Below are positions 32,430 through 43,412 of a stretch of 64,000 bases of DNA, in pieces. The notes under the pieces are model-generated. The model saw only the letters and a program-made list of their open reading frames with translations. It was not told where the DNA came from and made no database searches. A program made the position numbers and the translations under genes. Each line of letters opens with the position of its first letter. Positions within the stretch are counted from its first letter, which is position 1. Origin of the DNA: Parelaphostrongylus tenuis (taxonomy: Eukaryota > Nematoda > Chromadorea > Rhabditida > Metastrongylidae); assembly GCA_019055375.1 (NCBI GenBank), contig JAHQIW010007074.1:62001-126000 (forward strand). The letters are read 5' to 3'.

Positions 32430-34885
32430 CCTGCCTTTTTTAAACAGCGTTCCATTCATAATTTATTTTGCTTGAAAAGGAGGGCAGGATAAGCGAGTCG
32501 ATCATTTTTGTAGAGCTACCGCTTGGAGACGCGTTATCTCCTGAAACTACATCGAGGAGCTTAAACGTTCCCCAAGCCGCTCGTTTCCTCCTGCTCAACT
32601 CTGGAGCTAGGTCGTTCATCATGTTGATTTCACGACCTAGATAGACGTAACCAGAGCATTTGGAGACTGTCGTTCCGTTGAGCGTGAATGGGGCATTAGA
32701 AACCCATCCGTTCCTCATGAACATTGTTTTCAGTAGATTTAGTTGAAGACCAATCTTTCCACAGACGTTATCGAAATCGGTCAACATTCGTTCCGCTTGG
32801 CTGATGTTTGGTGTTATGAGAACAGTATCGTCAGCAAAGCGAAGATGGTTTAATTGTCGACCGTCAATTTTTACTCCTATTTCGTCCCATTCTAATGTTC
32901 GCATGACGTTTTGTGTAGGGTGGCAGTGAATAGCTTTGGCGAAATTGTATCGCCTTGTCAAAGCCCTCTTCTTACTTCAATAGTGATATTGTTGTAGAAT
33001 GGAGATATTTCGGTCGTAAAATCTTTATGAAGCTCACGAAGGATCATTATGTACCGAGTAGGGACGCCCTGGTTATCCAGAGCCTCTATAACCGCTTCTG
33101 TTTCCACTAAATCAAAGGCTTTCTTCAGATCGATGAAGGTGAAACAGAGTGGTTGTTTGTACTCTCGCGAAACTTAGTATTGGTGGACGATTTTCTCCAT
33201 AGCCCTTCTCGAAGCTGTAAGTGTCCCGTCAGGGTATCGGAGTGCAATCATCTTGGTCTTATAGTTGACGAAGCCTCGCTGGGCTTTGCGAATGCTCTTC
33301 CCAGCTTCTGCAGCTTCTGCCATGACTGCTGCTCTTCCCTCTTTAAAGTCTTCTTTTATCGCTTCTCTGCAGCGTTTCGCAAGTTCGGACGTTAAGATTC
33401 GGTTGCCTGTAGCTCGTGCGATTCCACGTTGACGTATCAGCTCGAGTGTCTGCGGAGACAAGCGTCTCTTCGTGACTTTAGGACTCTCGGCTCTCATGGC
33501 GCTAACGCGAAGATATTCAACGAGTCGATCGTATTCTTCGTCGATGTTGTCCACAACGGTATCTTCCCAAGAGCCGACTAATGATTTGAATACATCCCAG
33601 TTTATGGTAGTTCTGGGACTTCGTTGTTTGAATTTAGCGGCTTTCTCTCCTCTCCTCGAAAATCGTAATGTTGCGCGAAAGAGGCGATGGTCTGATCCCG
33701 TGTAGAACTTAGGAACAACAGCGACGTCGCTCAGGTAAAACCTTCGATTTACTATGATGTGATCTATTTCGTTATGGTACTCTCCATTGGGAGACTCCCA
33801 CGTCCATCGCTGAGAAAGAGGATTTTGGAATTGCGGGTTACCATGGATGGTTTGAGTCGTCATGATGAACTCAGATAGCCTCTCACCCTGTTCATTCCAT
33901 TCTAGTCCGTGGGTCCCTATGTGACGTTCTTCAGACGTTCTTCTAGGTCCAATTGTTGCGTTAAAATCTCCGACAATGACCTTGAAGAATGTATGATTTT
34001 CTCTGAAGAATGTTTCAAGGTCCATATAGAACGCTTCGACTTCGTCTTCGTCATAGCTTGATGTTGGTGCGTAAGCAACGAAGATGGTCAAAGTTGGCAT
34101 AGAACCTCATCGAACCGTAATCGTCCGATACGGGTTGTTAGTTGTTCGAATGAGTCAATGTTCACGGTCAAATTCGATTTGACGAGGACGCCAACGCCGC
34201 CGACACCTCTGCGATCGCATGTTCCAAGAAACAGTTCTTCTCCGGTGTCATAAACAGCGTGAAAAGGATGGCGCCTTCTCGTCTCAGCTAGGCCAATGAC
34301 GTTCTTCTTGCTTGAATCAATAGATCTTCTAAAGCGCAATGGTGAGCAAGGGTTCTTGCGTTGTAGGTACAGATCGTCATTCTAGTCCGTTTCGATCTTG
34401 GCAGCCTAGTTCGGCCCTGAGATTTTAGCAGCCTCTCCGTACTCGTCCTACTTGGCGCTGCCGTACCAGGGGCTCTTTCGGGGTCAGGGGAATGAGGCCC
34501 ATATTTGTTGCGTTTTTGGCATTTCGATACCCAACGTATAGCTTGCCAGGCTCTAAACATGGGGGCTGGGTACTCACGAGTAGCTTGCCAGTCTCTCTCG
34601 GAGGAGCGGGAGGAGCCTATTTGTTGGAGGCGACTCCTAACCGCCTCCCATGTGCTTCCTAGCCGCTTGATTGCAGGCTTTTGGCCAACTTGACTCATAG
34701 AAATAGAGTTTTTGTCAAGTCGGCGCTACAGAAGCAGGGAGCTCGTCCCATGAATCCACCTGCGTCTCTGGAAAGCACACAGTTGCTTTTGGTTCGCGTT
34801 TATTCCCCTATCCACCACCTGGGGACGCGCCACGTGCCCTCGCGACTAACTGGGCGGGATCCCCCAAAGAGGGAGGTCCGTGGAT
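32430..34885 (-). mobile_element. RTE-type non-LTR retrotransposon, broken
   Basis: Reading leftward, the 5' part has the endonuclease start MTICTYNARTLA (frame broken near 34300), [59 protein letters not shown] and GSDHRLFRATL, all diagnostic of AP-type endonuclease. A large in-frame segment ends at 33174 with a stop after EKIVHQY. The reverse transcriptase resumes at CFTFIDLKKAFD without its N-terminal motifs, so a deletion separates the two. RT continues QGDTIS, LRFADDTVLITP and KTMFMRNG, with one stop before QGDTIS. The C-terminal end is truncated near 32440. Not autonomous. It could be the source type of the other RTE relics in the window. Confidence 0.9.
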
Positions 34886-34887
34886 TT

Positions 34888-34976
34888 TATATATATTATA
34901 TATATTATTATATATTATTAAATATATTATTTACATATATTAATATGTATATTTTTTAAATAATAATTAATTAAAT
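34888..34976. repeat. AT-rich tract (TATA repeats)
   Basis: Irregular TATATTA/TATAATA repeat directly flanking the 5' end of the RTE copy. Probably a simple-sequence target or slippage product. Confidence 0.6.
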
Positions 34977-34996
34977 TGGTATTTATTAAATTGGTA

Positions 34997-35110
34997 TATT
35001 TGGTTTTTGAGAGCGGTCACCGGTCTGGTGTGACACAATTTTTTCAGTAAATTGTAATTCTCCTTAAATTCTGTAACATTAGATCGGTGTCCGCTCTCAA
35101 AAGCCAAATA
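34997..35110. repeat. Short inverted-repeat element
   Basis: TATTTGGTTTTTGAGAGCGG (34997-35016) is inverted at 35091-35110 as CCGCTCTCAAAAGCCAAATA with two mismatches. The arms extend inward to about 26 bp (CACCG). The loop is ~60 nt. Foldback MITE-like. Confidence 0.65.
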
Positions 35111-35218
35111 AGGTGGGGTTTTCTAGAAAGATTGGACTGCTTATTTTTTTATTAGATTTTTGGTGCTTGCATAATATTAACCGAATAATCAAATATGATA
35201 TGATCTATACGTCTATGT

Positions 35219-35252
35219 TCCGACGAAGGCGTTGTCACCGAAACGTTAGCCA
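35219..35252 (+). ncRNA. Hammerhead-like motif, degenerate
   Basis: CCGACGAAGGC, then CACCGAAACGTTAGCC follows the CUGANGA - stem II - GAAACGUH - AGCC plan of the 56-kb palindrome, but U4 of the core is C and the 5' strand of stem I does not pair. Probably inactive. Confidence 0.4.
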
Positions 35253-35866
35253 CCGAGTTTCCAGTAAAGGAAGGAAAATACCAACCTCGTGGAAGTTTTA
35301 AATAGAGAAAGGGAGGGTTAGTGAGAAGTTTTGCATTTCTTCAATCATACCGAGGCTTAGAGATAGTCGACTTTTGAATTATCAAATATATTAATATTTA
35401 TTATTTATATAAAACTTCTTTGCAAATTTTATTTAGTATTATAAATAGCAAAAAGCAGAGTATTTCCGCAAATTATACTTATAAAAAACCGCGTCCCTGA
35501 TCGCTGAAAGAAACGCTTCGTTATCCTTTCCATGTGTAATTTGATAAATAGTCGCTTTTGAATATTAGTGCTAAATGGACTTGGTTTTATTGTTGGAATG
35601 TCACATCATTGTCGGACAACTTCTCATTAAGCCTGTCTCCTCACTGAAGCTGTATTCAACGAGCAGACTTAACATGAGTGACTTCTACACTGTGACCGTA
35701 ATAAAAAAGTTTACACGCGAACGAGAGCTATACCTTTCAATCGACTATTGTGGCGGTTGTTACTGGGCACATGTAACATTACCTATCTACTAACTACTTT
35801 AAGAACTCGCTGAAGGTTTCTAATCTGATAGAGTGTTTTAGAGAGTAACGATTTTCCAAATGACAT

Positions 35867-35913
35867 GTGGTACTGATGAGGCTTGCGAGAAAGCTGAAGC
35901 GTAAGTCTACCAC
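35867..35913 (+). ncRNA. Hammerhead ribozyme motif, family HF3
   Basis: Stem I GTGGTA (35867-35872) pairs perfectly with TACCAC (35908-35913). The core CTGATGA (35873-35879) and GAA box are intact. Stem II pairs GGCT with AGCT. Stem III is two pairs (GC with GT, including a G-U wobble at 15.1/16.1) closed by GTAA. Predicted cleavage is after C35907. Known active hammerheads of mobile elements often have such short stem III helices. Activity of this copy is inferred, not certain. Confidence 0.6.
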
Positions 35914-36276
35914 TAGAAATGCCATCAAACCTCATGAAAGGCTTGAAACATGTTATACGAACGAGACCTGTTGGATTGAAGATAAAATGTACGATGTGAC
36001 ATAATGTGTATAACTTGTGCAAATCAAATAACTGTGTGTATTTTTGACCAGAAACTTTCAGCCGCTTTCGTGTTTTGGCAATTCGAACATCATGCCATGG
36101 CAAGTGATACGAAGTCATATCTAATAAATCTGTTGCTTGAAACTCCTTTCATCAAAGGCTAGCCATCACCTTTTACCTTGTCTATTGCGGACTTCAGCCA
36201 GTTTGTAGCAAAAAATTCACCCAGTTAATGCTGAACTTTGTCGATAACTAATGATCACAGAAGAAAACATCTCAGT

Positions 36277-36534
36277 TTATGAGGTTTGATAAGTAGTCCA
36301 AACACAATCACGGACCCTTCCTACTATGCTATTCAATTGATTAGTAGCCAAAAACTCGCCTAAGCCACGTCTAAACTCGTCAAAGGTTAAACTTCGTCGA
36401 TAATTAATTTCAGTATGGGCTGAACTCGGAGGCTCAAATGTGTTTCGAACTTCACGGCTACCCTTTTGGGATGGTTCACGTGTTTCATTGCACCACCGAG
36501 GCCCTTTCTCTGCTTTTTTCCAGCTACCTTTCAA
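36277..36534 (-). CDS. Unrecognised open frame
   Basis: An 85-codon frame with coding-like composition: WCNETREPSQKGSREVRNTF, then TEINYRRSLTFDEFRRGLGE, then FLATNQLNSIVGRV. A diverged copy of the TEINYRR...FLATN part lies just downstream on the same strand (36170-36250), so a segment was tandemly duplicated. No family recognised. It may be an exon or a repeat-borne relic. Confidence 0.28.
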   Translation of the reverse strand: MKGSWKKAEKGPRWCNETREPSQKGSREVRNTFEPPSSAHTEINYRRSLTFDEFRRGLGEFLATNQLNSIVGRVRDCVWTTYQTS

Positions 36535-36879
36535 TCTTATCGATACTATCAGAAATCACTCGTCAGCGAGAATGATCAAGGAATACAAATAGACATTCAA
36601 TCTATTCAGATTGAAGATGCAGTCAATGTCACGATGACGTCAATGTCATGATGCGACTTATTTTTACTGTTGGTGATTGCTTTTAGCACCGTTGTGGTAA
36701 AACATGACTAAGAAGGTATCAAAACGAAAGATCCATGTCGGCGTTGTAGATAGCATGTGAGATTCCAGAAAGGCAATTGAGGGTCAGAAGTACAACTAAA
36801 AGCGCGAGTTTTCCCCGGACCTCAACATCCTTGTGGTAGCATTTTGAATCGCGCCAACAGAGAATAAAGAAGTGTCTCA

Positions 36880-37410
36880 TAATTATTCAATAAGCCAACA
36901 TGTCATGTGGTCTGGTAATGGGCTCTTGTACTGCGCGATGCACATGTTTCGACTTTGCAGTCTCGTCAGTAGGGCAGAACCCGTCGTCTTTCAAGTCCTC
37001 TCAGGAGCCCCTACTCTCCCTATAGAGAGGTAGCAAAGACGAGCGACTTACACTGCAAGTCAAGTGAAATTACCACCGAACATACAGTGTTGTTACTCGA
37101 TTTCTCTTTGGCTGGGATTTTTGCAATATTGTAACTTTATTTTGAGCGTTTCATTAAGACCGCGCTCAATCCAATATATCTCATAATTATTATTTGAGCC
37201 AACTTGTCATGTGGTTCGTAGAGTAGGATTCCCGGAAGAAGTGGCTAAAAAGATTGAAAGACGGCGGGTTTCTGCCCGACTGATGTGATTGTAAGGTCGA
37301 AAACGTGCATCGGGCTGTACAAGAGCCCATTACCAGACCACATAGCATGTTGGCTCAAATAATAATTATGAGATATACTGAAATTTGAGCGTGGTTTAAT
37401 AGAACACTCG
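36880..37410. mobile_element. Hammerhead-bearing foldback element(s), family HF1
   Basis: AAGCCAACATGTCATGTGGT at the left is inverted at 37335-37360. A second start, GAGCCAACTTGTCATGTGG, lies at 37195, suggesting two adjacent partial copies. The minus motif 36931-36976 has CTGACGA, a 4-bp stem II (GACT with AGTC around a GCAA tetraloop) and GAAAC. The plus motif 37272-37316 has stem I GCCCGA/TCGGGC, but the core reads CTGATGT. Confidence 0.65.
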
Positions 37411-37906
37411 AAATAAAGGTATAATAAAGAAATGTTCAAGCAATGTGAATCCGAGCACACTTCTGCCGCCTAACCTCAAATAATATCTTTATCGTAGGTC
37501 CTCTGTTGATATGTCACCAAAACTCTTATTCATTTTCATACCACGTGTCGGGCGTTGACCACCTTCAGATGGCTCTGTCTCCCAATCATCTCAGGAATTT
37601 TTGAAAACGGTTGTCGGAATTAGCACGTTCATATAGAATACAAGCTAAGATTGTGCTCAAGAACAATAGAGAAAAAGATTCTCTTCTCCCACTTTCACAG
37701 TTCTCATAAAGAAGCATACTTGATTCTTGTTCAATAAAATATTCGGTTGCAAGAAACTTCCGGACTTTTACGTTGTTGTTAATTATTTTCTATTGTTACT
37801 GCTGCTTGAAGCAGCTTATTGCGGTTATTTCAATATATATCACTTATATATTGGTTCTAAGATGGAATTATTCCAAAAGCAAAAACTATTCTTGATGTTA
37901 CACGAG

Positions 37907-38168
37907 TATCGTTAATGATGAAGACGTCTCAATTGCATTTGAGACAGCTTGCCAGTCAATTTCTAGTGCGCAACCGGCTCCTTGCTTGAGTGACCGTCAA
38001 GTCTCCAATTCCAGCCTTGCACTGACCGATAAAAAACTGCAGTCTTCATACCGTTCCGTCACCCCAGGTCGTCACCCCAAGTCTCGTTCAACCCGGCGGG
38101 GAGTCTTAGGAGCAATTGAACACGTGCGATATTCGTGTAACATCAACAATCGTTTTTGCCCTCAGTAG
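37907..38168 (+). CDS. Unrecognised exon, serine/arginine-rich C-terminus
   Basis: An open frame of 86 codons opens after a weak acceptor (CACGAG) and runs to a TAG. It reads VNDEDVSIAFETACQSISSA, then SDRQVSNSSLALTDKKLQSS, then VTPGRHPKSRSTRRGV, and ends SCNINNRFCPQ. The codon third positions are GC-richer than the flanks, which supports coding. Upstream exons were not found. The middle (SRSTRR) is basic and phosphorylatable. No family recognised. Confidence 0.4.
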
Positions 38169-38514
38169 ATTTCCATCTTGAGGCAAATCTAAAAATTCTA
38201 TAAATTAAAATAACCACAAGAAGCTGCTCTATGCGGCAATAAAAAAGAAAACTCAAATTCATGGAGAGTAATCAGTAAAGACGAAAAGGTTCAGAAATGT
38301 TCTTGATAACACAGTAGCCCCAGAATACTGTTAGGCCACGTCAATAATGCAAAATTCACGTAACCACAATGAACAAGGTGAAATATTAACGCTTATATCT
38401 GCTCACACATGAAAATGAAGGCAGTCGGTGTAGATGTTTGCCCAGCCTTTTTGTTCCATTGATCGGTGAAAAGCTCGAGTGATTCAAAACGGTGAAACTA
38501 GCAAGATAACTGAC

Positions 38515-38670
38515 CTTATAGGAAAATGAGAATTCTTTGATAGTCGCTTGATGATATCCATCTCATCGTCAAAACAAATGCGGGTAGACATTTGAGCTAA
38601 ATAAATCGAATATAGAAGACACATTAGCCATATACAGCAACAGTCAAAATAATTGTTGTGAAGGCGATAG
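38515..38670 (-). CDS. Unrecognised exon pair
   Basis: Exons 38636-38670 and 38515-38596 join in phase 1 across a 39-nt intron (GTATAT..TTTATTTAG). They read YRLHNNYFDCC then MSTRICFDDEMDIIKRLSKN. The second exon ends in phase 2 at a GTCAGT donor. A coding-like frame just downstream (FESLELFTDQWNKKAG, 38400-38500) is in a different frame and too close for an intron, so this may be a decaying gene. Confidence 0.35.
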
Positions 38671-38869
38671 CTACACAAAGTTGCTCTCAAGCCATAGTTT
38701 CCATAAAGCAGTCTGATGATTAGCAATTTCGAATTTGCTGCAAAGATTTCGTCCCAAATTGAACTTGAATTATAAGTAAATCAAGAAAAAACGACTTTCT
38801 GCAGCATCCATAATGGGGAATATCATTTTAATATTGTCAACTTTGATTATGTTATAGCTTGATAGCATA

Positions 38870-39150
38870 TTTTGAGCCTTTCAGAGGCCTTATATGGTAC
38901 TTACACTATTAAAATTGAGTTTCACTTTTTATGTCAGGCATACTAGCAGCACGTGCCTTTCGGTCCAATAGATCCCTACATATAAGAGAATCAGCGTCGA
39001 ACATCAGTTGGGTCAAAAGGCATGTGCAACTGATGAGTCTTGACATAAAAACCGAAACGTACATCCAGCTTTACTAGTGTCATATCAGACTGAAAGGCTT
39101 GAAGTATGCTATCAGATTATATTGAATTTCAAGCGAGGTCTCAAAAACAG
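38870..39150. mobile_element. Hammerhead-bearing foldback element, family HF2/HF3-like
   Basis: Outer words GAGCCTTTCAGAGGCC (left) and, inverted, GACTGAAAGGCTTGAAG (right). On the plus strand, 39028-39075 has CTGATGAGTC, then ACCGAAACGTACATCC: an intact core and GAAAC box with ACGU stem III, but weak stem I. A remnant of the opposite motif lies at 38925-38950. Confidence 0.55.
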
Positions 39151-40560
39151 TCGAATAGAAAGAAATTATGGTTGCTGTAAATGTCATTGATAAGGCTGTT
39201 GGTGGCATCTGATATTTTTGACACCTATTTTCACATCATTTTGTGATTCCCATTGTTCACATGAACATTACAGTAGATCAACAGCTTACTTGTGTTCCTA
39301 CTGTTTTGTTCACGATCCGACTCATTTCTTACAAAAATTACTACCAACCTTTTTCTATCAGTCATCAAGGATTGGAATTCTATGAGAACTTGTAGGAAAT
39401 CTTCCGCATTGTATCTTAGGTGGCAAGTTTGAATAGATGAAACTCATTTAAATACGTTGGGAGTCTTGAAACACCCATAGCAGACTCTGTACACCTATTC
39501 GTTATTCTTTGTCAACAGTAAAAAGATTATAGAGTAGAGTTCCCCTTAAGGTTGCTTTATGCATTCAACTTCATCAAGCATTGATAAGAAGTGTCTGAAT
39601 GCATAACTTCGCTATACAATAATTGTTTCATAAGAAGTTAAGAAAAGTGGAATACAAAAGCTAAAGCACAAACGAGGCCTTCAAATAGAATTCTGAAATG
39701 GATTGTGAATTTCAGAGAAAAAATAGACAGACATTTTCTTTGTAGTTTTCATTACTTATGCTTTTATTCCTCTTCAAGGAAGTTACACTAAATGTGGTTC
39801 TATTATGTCAGATTGTTGTAGTGAGCTAGAAAAACACCGAGAACATTATGATGATCATTTTATAGATAAATTCTACGAAATATCCCTGTGTTTCTCGGAA
39901 GTTATAACATAGAAAAGAGCGTTATACACTTCTGGATCTTTCACTGGTTCCACTGGTGGCGGTAGCATAAGTTTTGCAATTTTGCAGTTTTGAGTGCAGT
40001 ATATTGGTGGTTATAAAGTTGATGGATAATCTATAGGTTAAAATTAGTCTAAACCGAAGGGTCGGACCTGGATGATCACACATTGTTCTAGTTGACATCG
40101 CGATTCTCCTTCGTTCATTAACACAGTAAACATCTAATGCAAGAATGTTTCACATTAGTGGTAGAAACAAACATTCTCTACAAAGTTATGTGCTTTTTGT
40201 TTATCTTAAAAATCGTAATAGATAGTCATGGCGTTTTTCATTTGCAGTTATCACAGAGATCAACTTACCGACATCCCGAATGTCGGTATTAAACATATCT
40301 ATTTACCAAAAGTCCGTTTCTTAGAATCCGAGTAAAAATAATTGTCAGGGATATCTTAGTACTCCACAAAGAATTGACTTGACAGAGTCGGAAACATTTG
40401 CGACGAACAGAAAATCTTCAAGCAGCAGCCGAATCCACACGCAATAATTTGGAAATCCTTTGTGAATGATGAATGTGAGGAGCTGATCAAATGTTAAAGT
40501 GCCGCAATTAACACAGTATATGTGAAAAAAGTGACCTGTGAAATAGAAAAGTTTTATCTG
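39151..40560. other. No gene recognised
   Basis: AT-rich sequence with no splice-bounded open frame, no tRNA and no member of the repeat families listed here. Confidence 0.4.
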
Positions 40561-40562
40561 AA

Positions 40563-40618
40563 CTGAGATATTCTACCGCGCCGCGCAGCAACGACTGCTA
40601 CAACCACTCAGCCACGAC
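40563..40618 (-). mobile_element. SINE S1 head fragment
   Basis: The minus strand reads GGTGTCGTGGCTGAGTGGTT, then GCAGTCGTTGCTGCGCGGCG, the tRNA-like head of an S1-type element without its body. Confidence 0.4.
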
Positions 40619-40650
40619 ACCTTTCCCCACCCCCACCTTCAATATATTCG

Positions 40651-40968
40651 TTGGAATCGTGTATAAGTTTCCTAATAAGCAATATTACTTGTGGTATAAA
40701 TAGTCTGCCAGTTTATAAGAACTGTTCGCTGCAAAAACTGCTTTTTGATCTTCTAAATTCACGTTTTGTGTGGAGTCGAACAAACGCCTGCGAGTTTTCT
40801 AAAGACAGCAAGTACCAAGCAATGAGCTTCCAGGTATCTCTTTTCATTCTATTTCTGTACTCCGAGGTGACTTTACTTTCAACAACACCGTTTCCCTTCT
40901 GTATTGCGAACTATGATTATTGTGAAATTTGCTTCTCAAGGTTTCGCGGAATTATATTATTTTTCTGA
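40651..40968 (+). CDS. Unrecognised open frame, possible exon
   Basis: A 105-codon frame (no ATG at its start). Its best part is NCSLQKLLFDLLNSRFVWSR, then TNACEFSKDSKYQAMSFQ, followed exactly by a GTATCT donor-like site. Beyond it the frame turns hydrophobic (SLFILFLYSEV), which suggests intron. Five or more cysteines. No family recognised. Confidence 0.28.
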   Translation: MESCISFLISNITCGINSLPVYKNCSLQKLLFDLLNSRFVWSRTNACEFSKDSKYQAMSFQVSLFILFLYSEVTLLSTTPFPFCIANYDYCEICFSRFRGIILFF

Positions 40969-41384
40969 ACTGTTCAATTCACACACCTTGCACAAACGTC
41001 ATTGACATCCTTGTCTATTCTACTTGCTCCTCAGCAATAATGCCCTTAATTTGTCGGCGATGATTATAACATATATATATCCTTCTACTCGTATATTACT
41101 TAGCTATGATTGCATTTTTTTATTCACATCAGAACATCTGCGAATGAGAGAATATATAGTTGATGCAGTGTTTAGGTGCTTGCTATAGAAATCAACATCA
41201 GCCGTTTTCATCACATATTATTGTTAGTACTTTTTTTACACTCAGTGTTCGGTCACATCTCGATCCCCTGTGTACGTATCTGTTGTTTCAAAATAATTGC
41301 TCAAATATTCTCTTTATAGAAATATTTTCATACGCATGGTGGATGTGGGATAGTGAGTATTCTGCTTATATACCGTATCTCCAA

Positions 41385-41680
41385 GAGCGCATAAAGCGCA
41401 TTGGTTAGAGGTGCTCTGCGTCGCACACAAGATCGATGGTTCAATCTCGCGCTTGTGGCTCACCAAGCCATTCATCCCTCCAGAGTCTGTAATTTGGAAC
41501 CAGACTTGTCTGGGAGGATAAGCACCACCGACTCATATAGCGGGAGGTCAACGTGAGTCATTGCAAAGGCCCGATAAATATTCAATCATCTCAAGCAAGC
41601 TTGAAAATTCAAGACCAATACATGGCGCATCCCTCAGGAATCGATCAACGCCGAGAGCTTTGTCATTCTATCCTTTATAC
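41385..41680 (+). mobile_element. tRNA-derived SINE, family S1
   Basis: Head GAGCGCATAAAGCGCATTGG, B box ATGGTTCAATCTC, body GGCTCACCAAGCCATTCATC and GTCTGGGAGGATAAGC, tail GAGAGCTTTGTC. Complete and only moderately diverged. Confidence 0.8.
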
Positions 41681-41689
41681 CATGTTTTT

Positions 41690-42430
41690 TGGAAGAATTA
41701 GCACTATGGCAGAAATGTAGAGTATCATCATCACTCTTTCGTACTGTTACTATGCAACTGCTATGTGCAATTGTTACCGCAACTTAGCCATTGAGAAATT
41801 CTGCGGCGTGGAGGAATCTTCAAATTATGCGCCTATCTCTTAAGATATCTCTGCTAAAGGCTGTGCCTTTTCCATCTTCCACTGGTAAGATCGCATTCGT
41901 TAGGGTGCCGAAAGATTTTGTTTAGTTTTGAACACGTAGGATGCAATCGAAGGAGAGAGTCATCAATTGGAAGGCAGAACCAATTCAGCCCTGATCTTTT
42001 GGCACCATTAATATCCAGCCTTTTTTCCACAAAATGGTGCCAATTTGAAGTAAAGCCTCTTTCAAAAAAGTTCTTTACACTGTCTGTCTGTTGAAATCAG
42101 CGGTGATGATCAATACACGGATTGCGGTATTTCTCGAGTGGTTCATCCTCATCTTGAGCCCTCAATACGTTTAAAGGATCATTCTAATTGAACATTTATG
42201 GTGCATATAAAAGGGACTAGCGCTAAGTACAGTGATTTTGTATCATCGTCCAATTTTGAAGCATTTCCGTCCGTCACGCTTTCATTCGTATTTTTGACCA
42301 TCTAGGCAATGATTTAGGACTTTTCTTTCTTTAGAGAAAAATCTAAGACTAGCGTCTATTTCATATAAGCTATAAAAACAGCAAAACCCGTTCAATATCA
42401 AAAAATGGCATTCCTGGTATTCATCTCAAT
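41690..42430. other. No gene recognised
   Basis: Minus-strand phrases such as IRVLIITADFN near 42100 distantly recall RTE endonuclease (GDFN), but stops interrupt them. Left unassigned. Confidence 0.3.
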
Positions 42431-42439
42431 AAACGGTAA

Positions 42440-43285
42440 ACGGCACTCTTTGGTTTTAAGGTAATAAATGAATATTCGACCCTAATCGCTGTACAAGACA
42501 TTCTACTTCTCGGTTGTAAGGGAACAAATGAATATTCGACCTCATTCGCTCTACAGGAATTTTTTCATAGGAGCGTTGGTAATTCCGAAAGCTTAGATTT
42601 TTGGCTAAAGACCTTCGTAGCCGGTTTTTCGAGAAAATCTCGTAGGGTCTGAGTCAATCTTTTATAAAGAGTTTGTTTCAAAACAGAGAACAAATTCTCA
42701 ATTAAGTAACAAGTCGCACCCCACATGCCTGACCCGTTGGATCATCGATCGATCGCCCCTCCTCACGGCTGGGGGTCAGTTGGTAAGCAATCCGCCGAAC
42801 ATGTTAAACTCGATCTTCTTTTCCTTGCTACACTGTGGAGAAACGGTATTTTCAGAAAATATGCACGGCGTTGGAATTCTCAGATTTTACGCTGTCGAAT
42901 TAATACTAATAGTCTGATGGAAAAACTCTGTCCGTCAAAGTGTAAAACGCAAATCTTATCTTTTTTCCTGCAGAGTTATCAGAAGATTTTCCAAAAACAA
43001 ACACATTTTCGAGTTCTTTGCGACTTGTGTTATTGAAATAATGTTAGAAGTCTAAGAAAGGAGTTTTCATCCAGTGAAACTCAAACAGTATAAGAAGAAA
43101 ACGCGTGGTCGGGTCGTGTAAAACATAATTTTATTTTGGATTTCACCGCGTGATAAAATGGTGTTTTGAATAACGTAGCCAAAGACTTAAGCTTTCGAAT
43201 GACTGAAAACACTCTTATGCAAAAATTCTTGTGTAGTGAATGAGATCGAATATTCATTTGTAACCTTATAACCAAAAAGAAGCAG
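42440..43285. mobile_element. Foldback MITE, family F1, copy 4, with duplicated left end
   Basis: Right end ATCGAATATTCATTTGTAAC pairs with the left end ACAAATGAATATTCGACCTC at 42512. About 63 bp to the left, a second diverged left end (AATAAATGAATATTCGACCC) makes a tandem duplication of the terminus. Inner GATCATCGATCGATCGCCCC matches the other copies. Confidence 0.7.
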
Positions 43286-43339
43286 TATTTCTATAAGTAC
43301 ACAGTAATTCAGCGACTAACGAGGCGTTACCTAGTAATC

Positions 43340-43412
43340 AGTAATGTGGTGTATTAGGTTGCAAGAGTGATAAGCAAAGGTGTTGGTTCGATCCCTTGCC
43401 TCAACAATCTCT
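43340..43412 (+). repeat. tRNA-like sequence
   Basis: GTATTAGGTTGCAAGAGTG, then TTGGTTCGATCCCTTGCC: a B box is present, but the stems do not close. tRNA-derived repeat. Confidence 0.4.
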
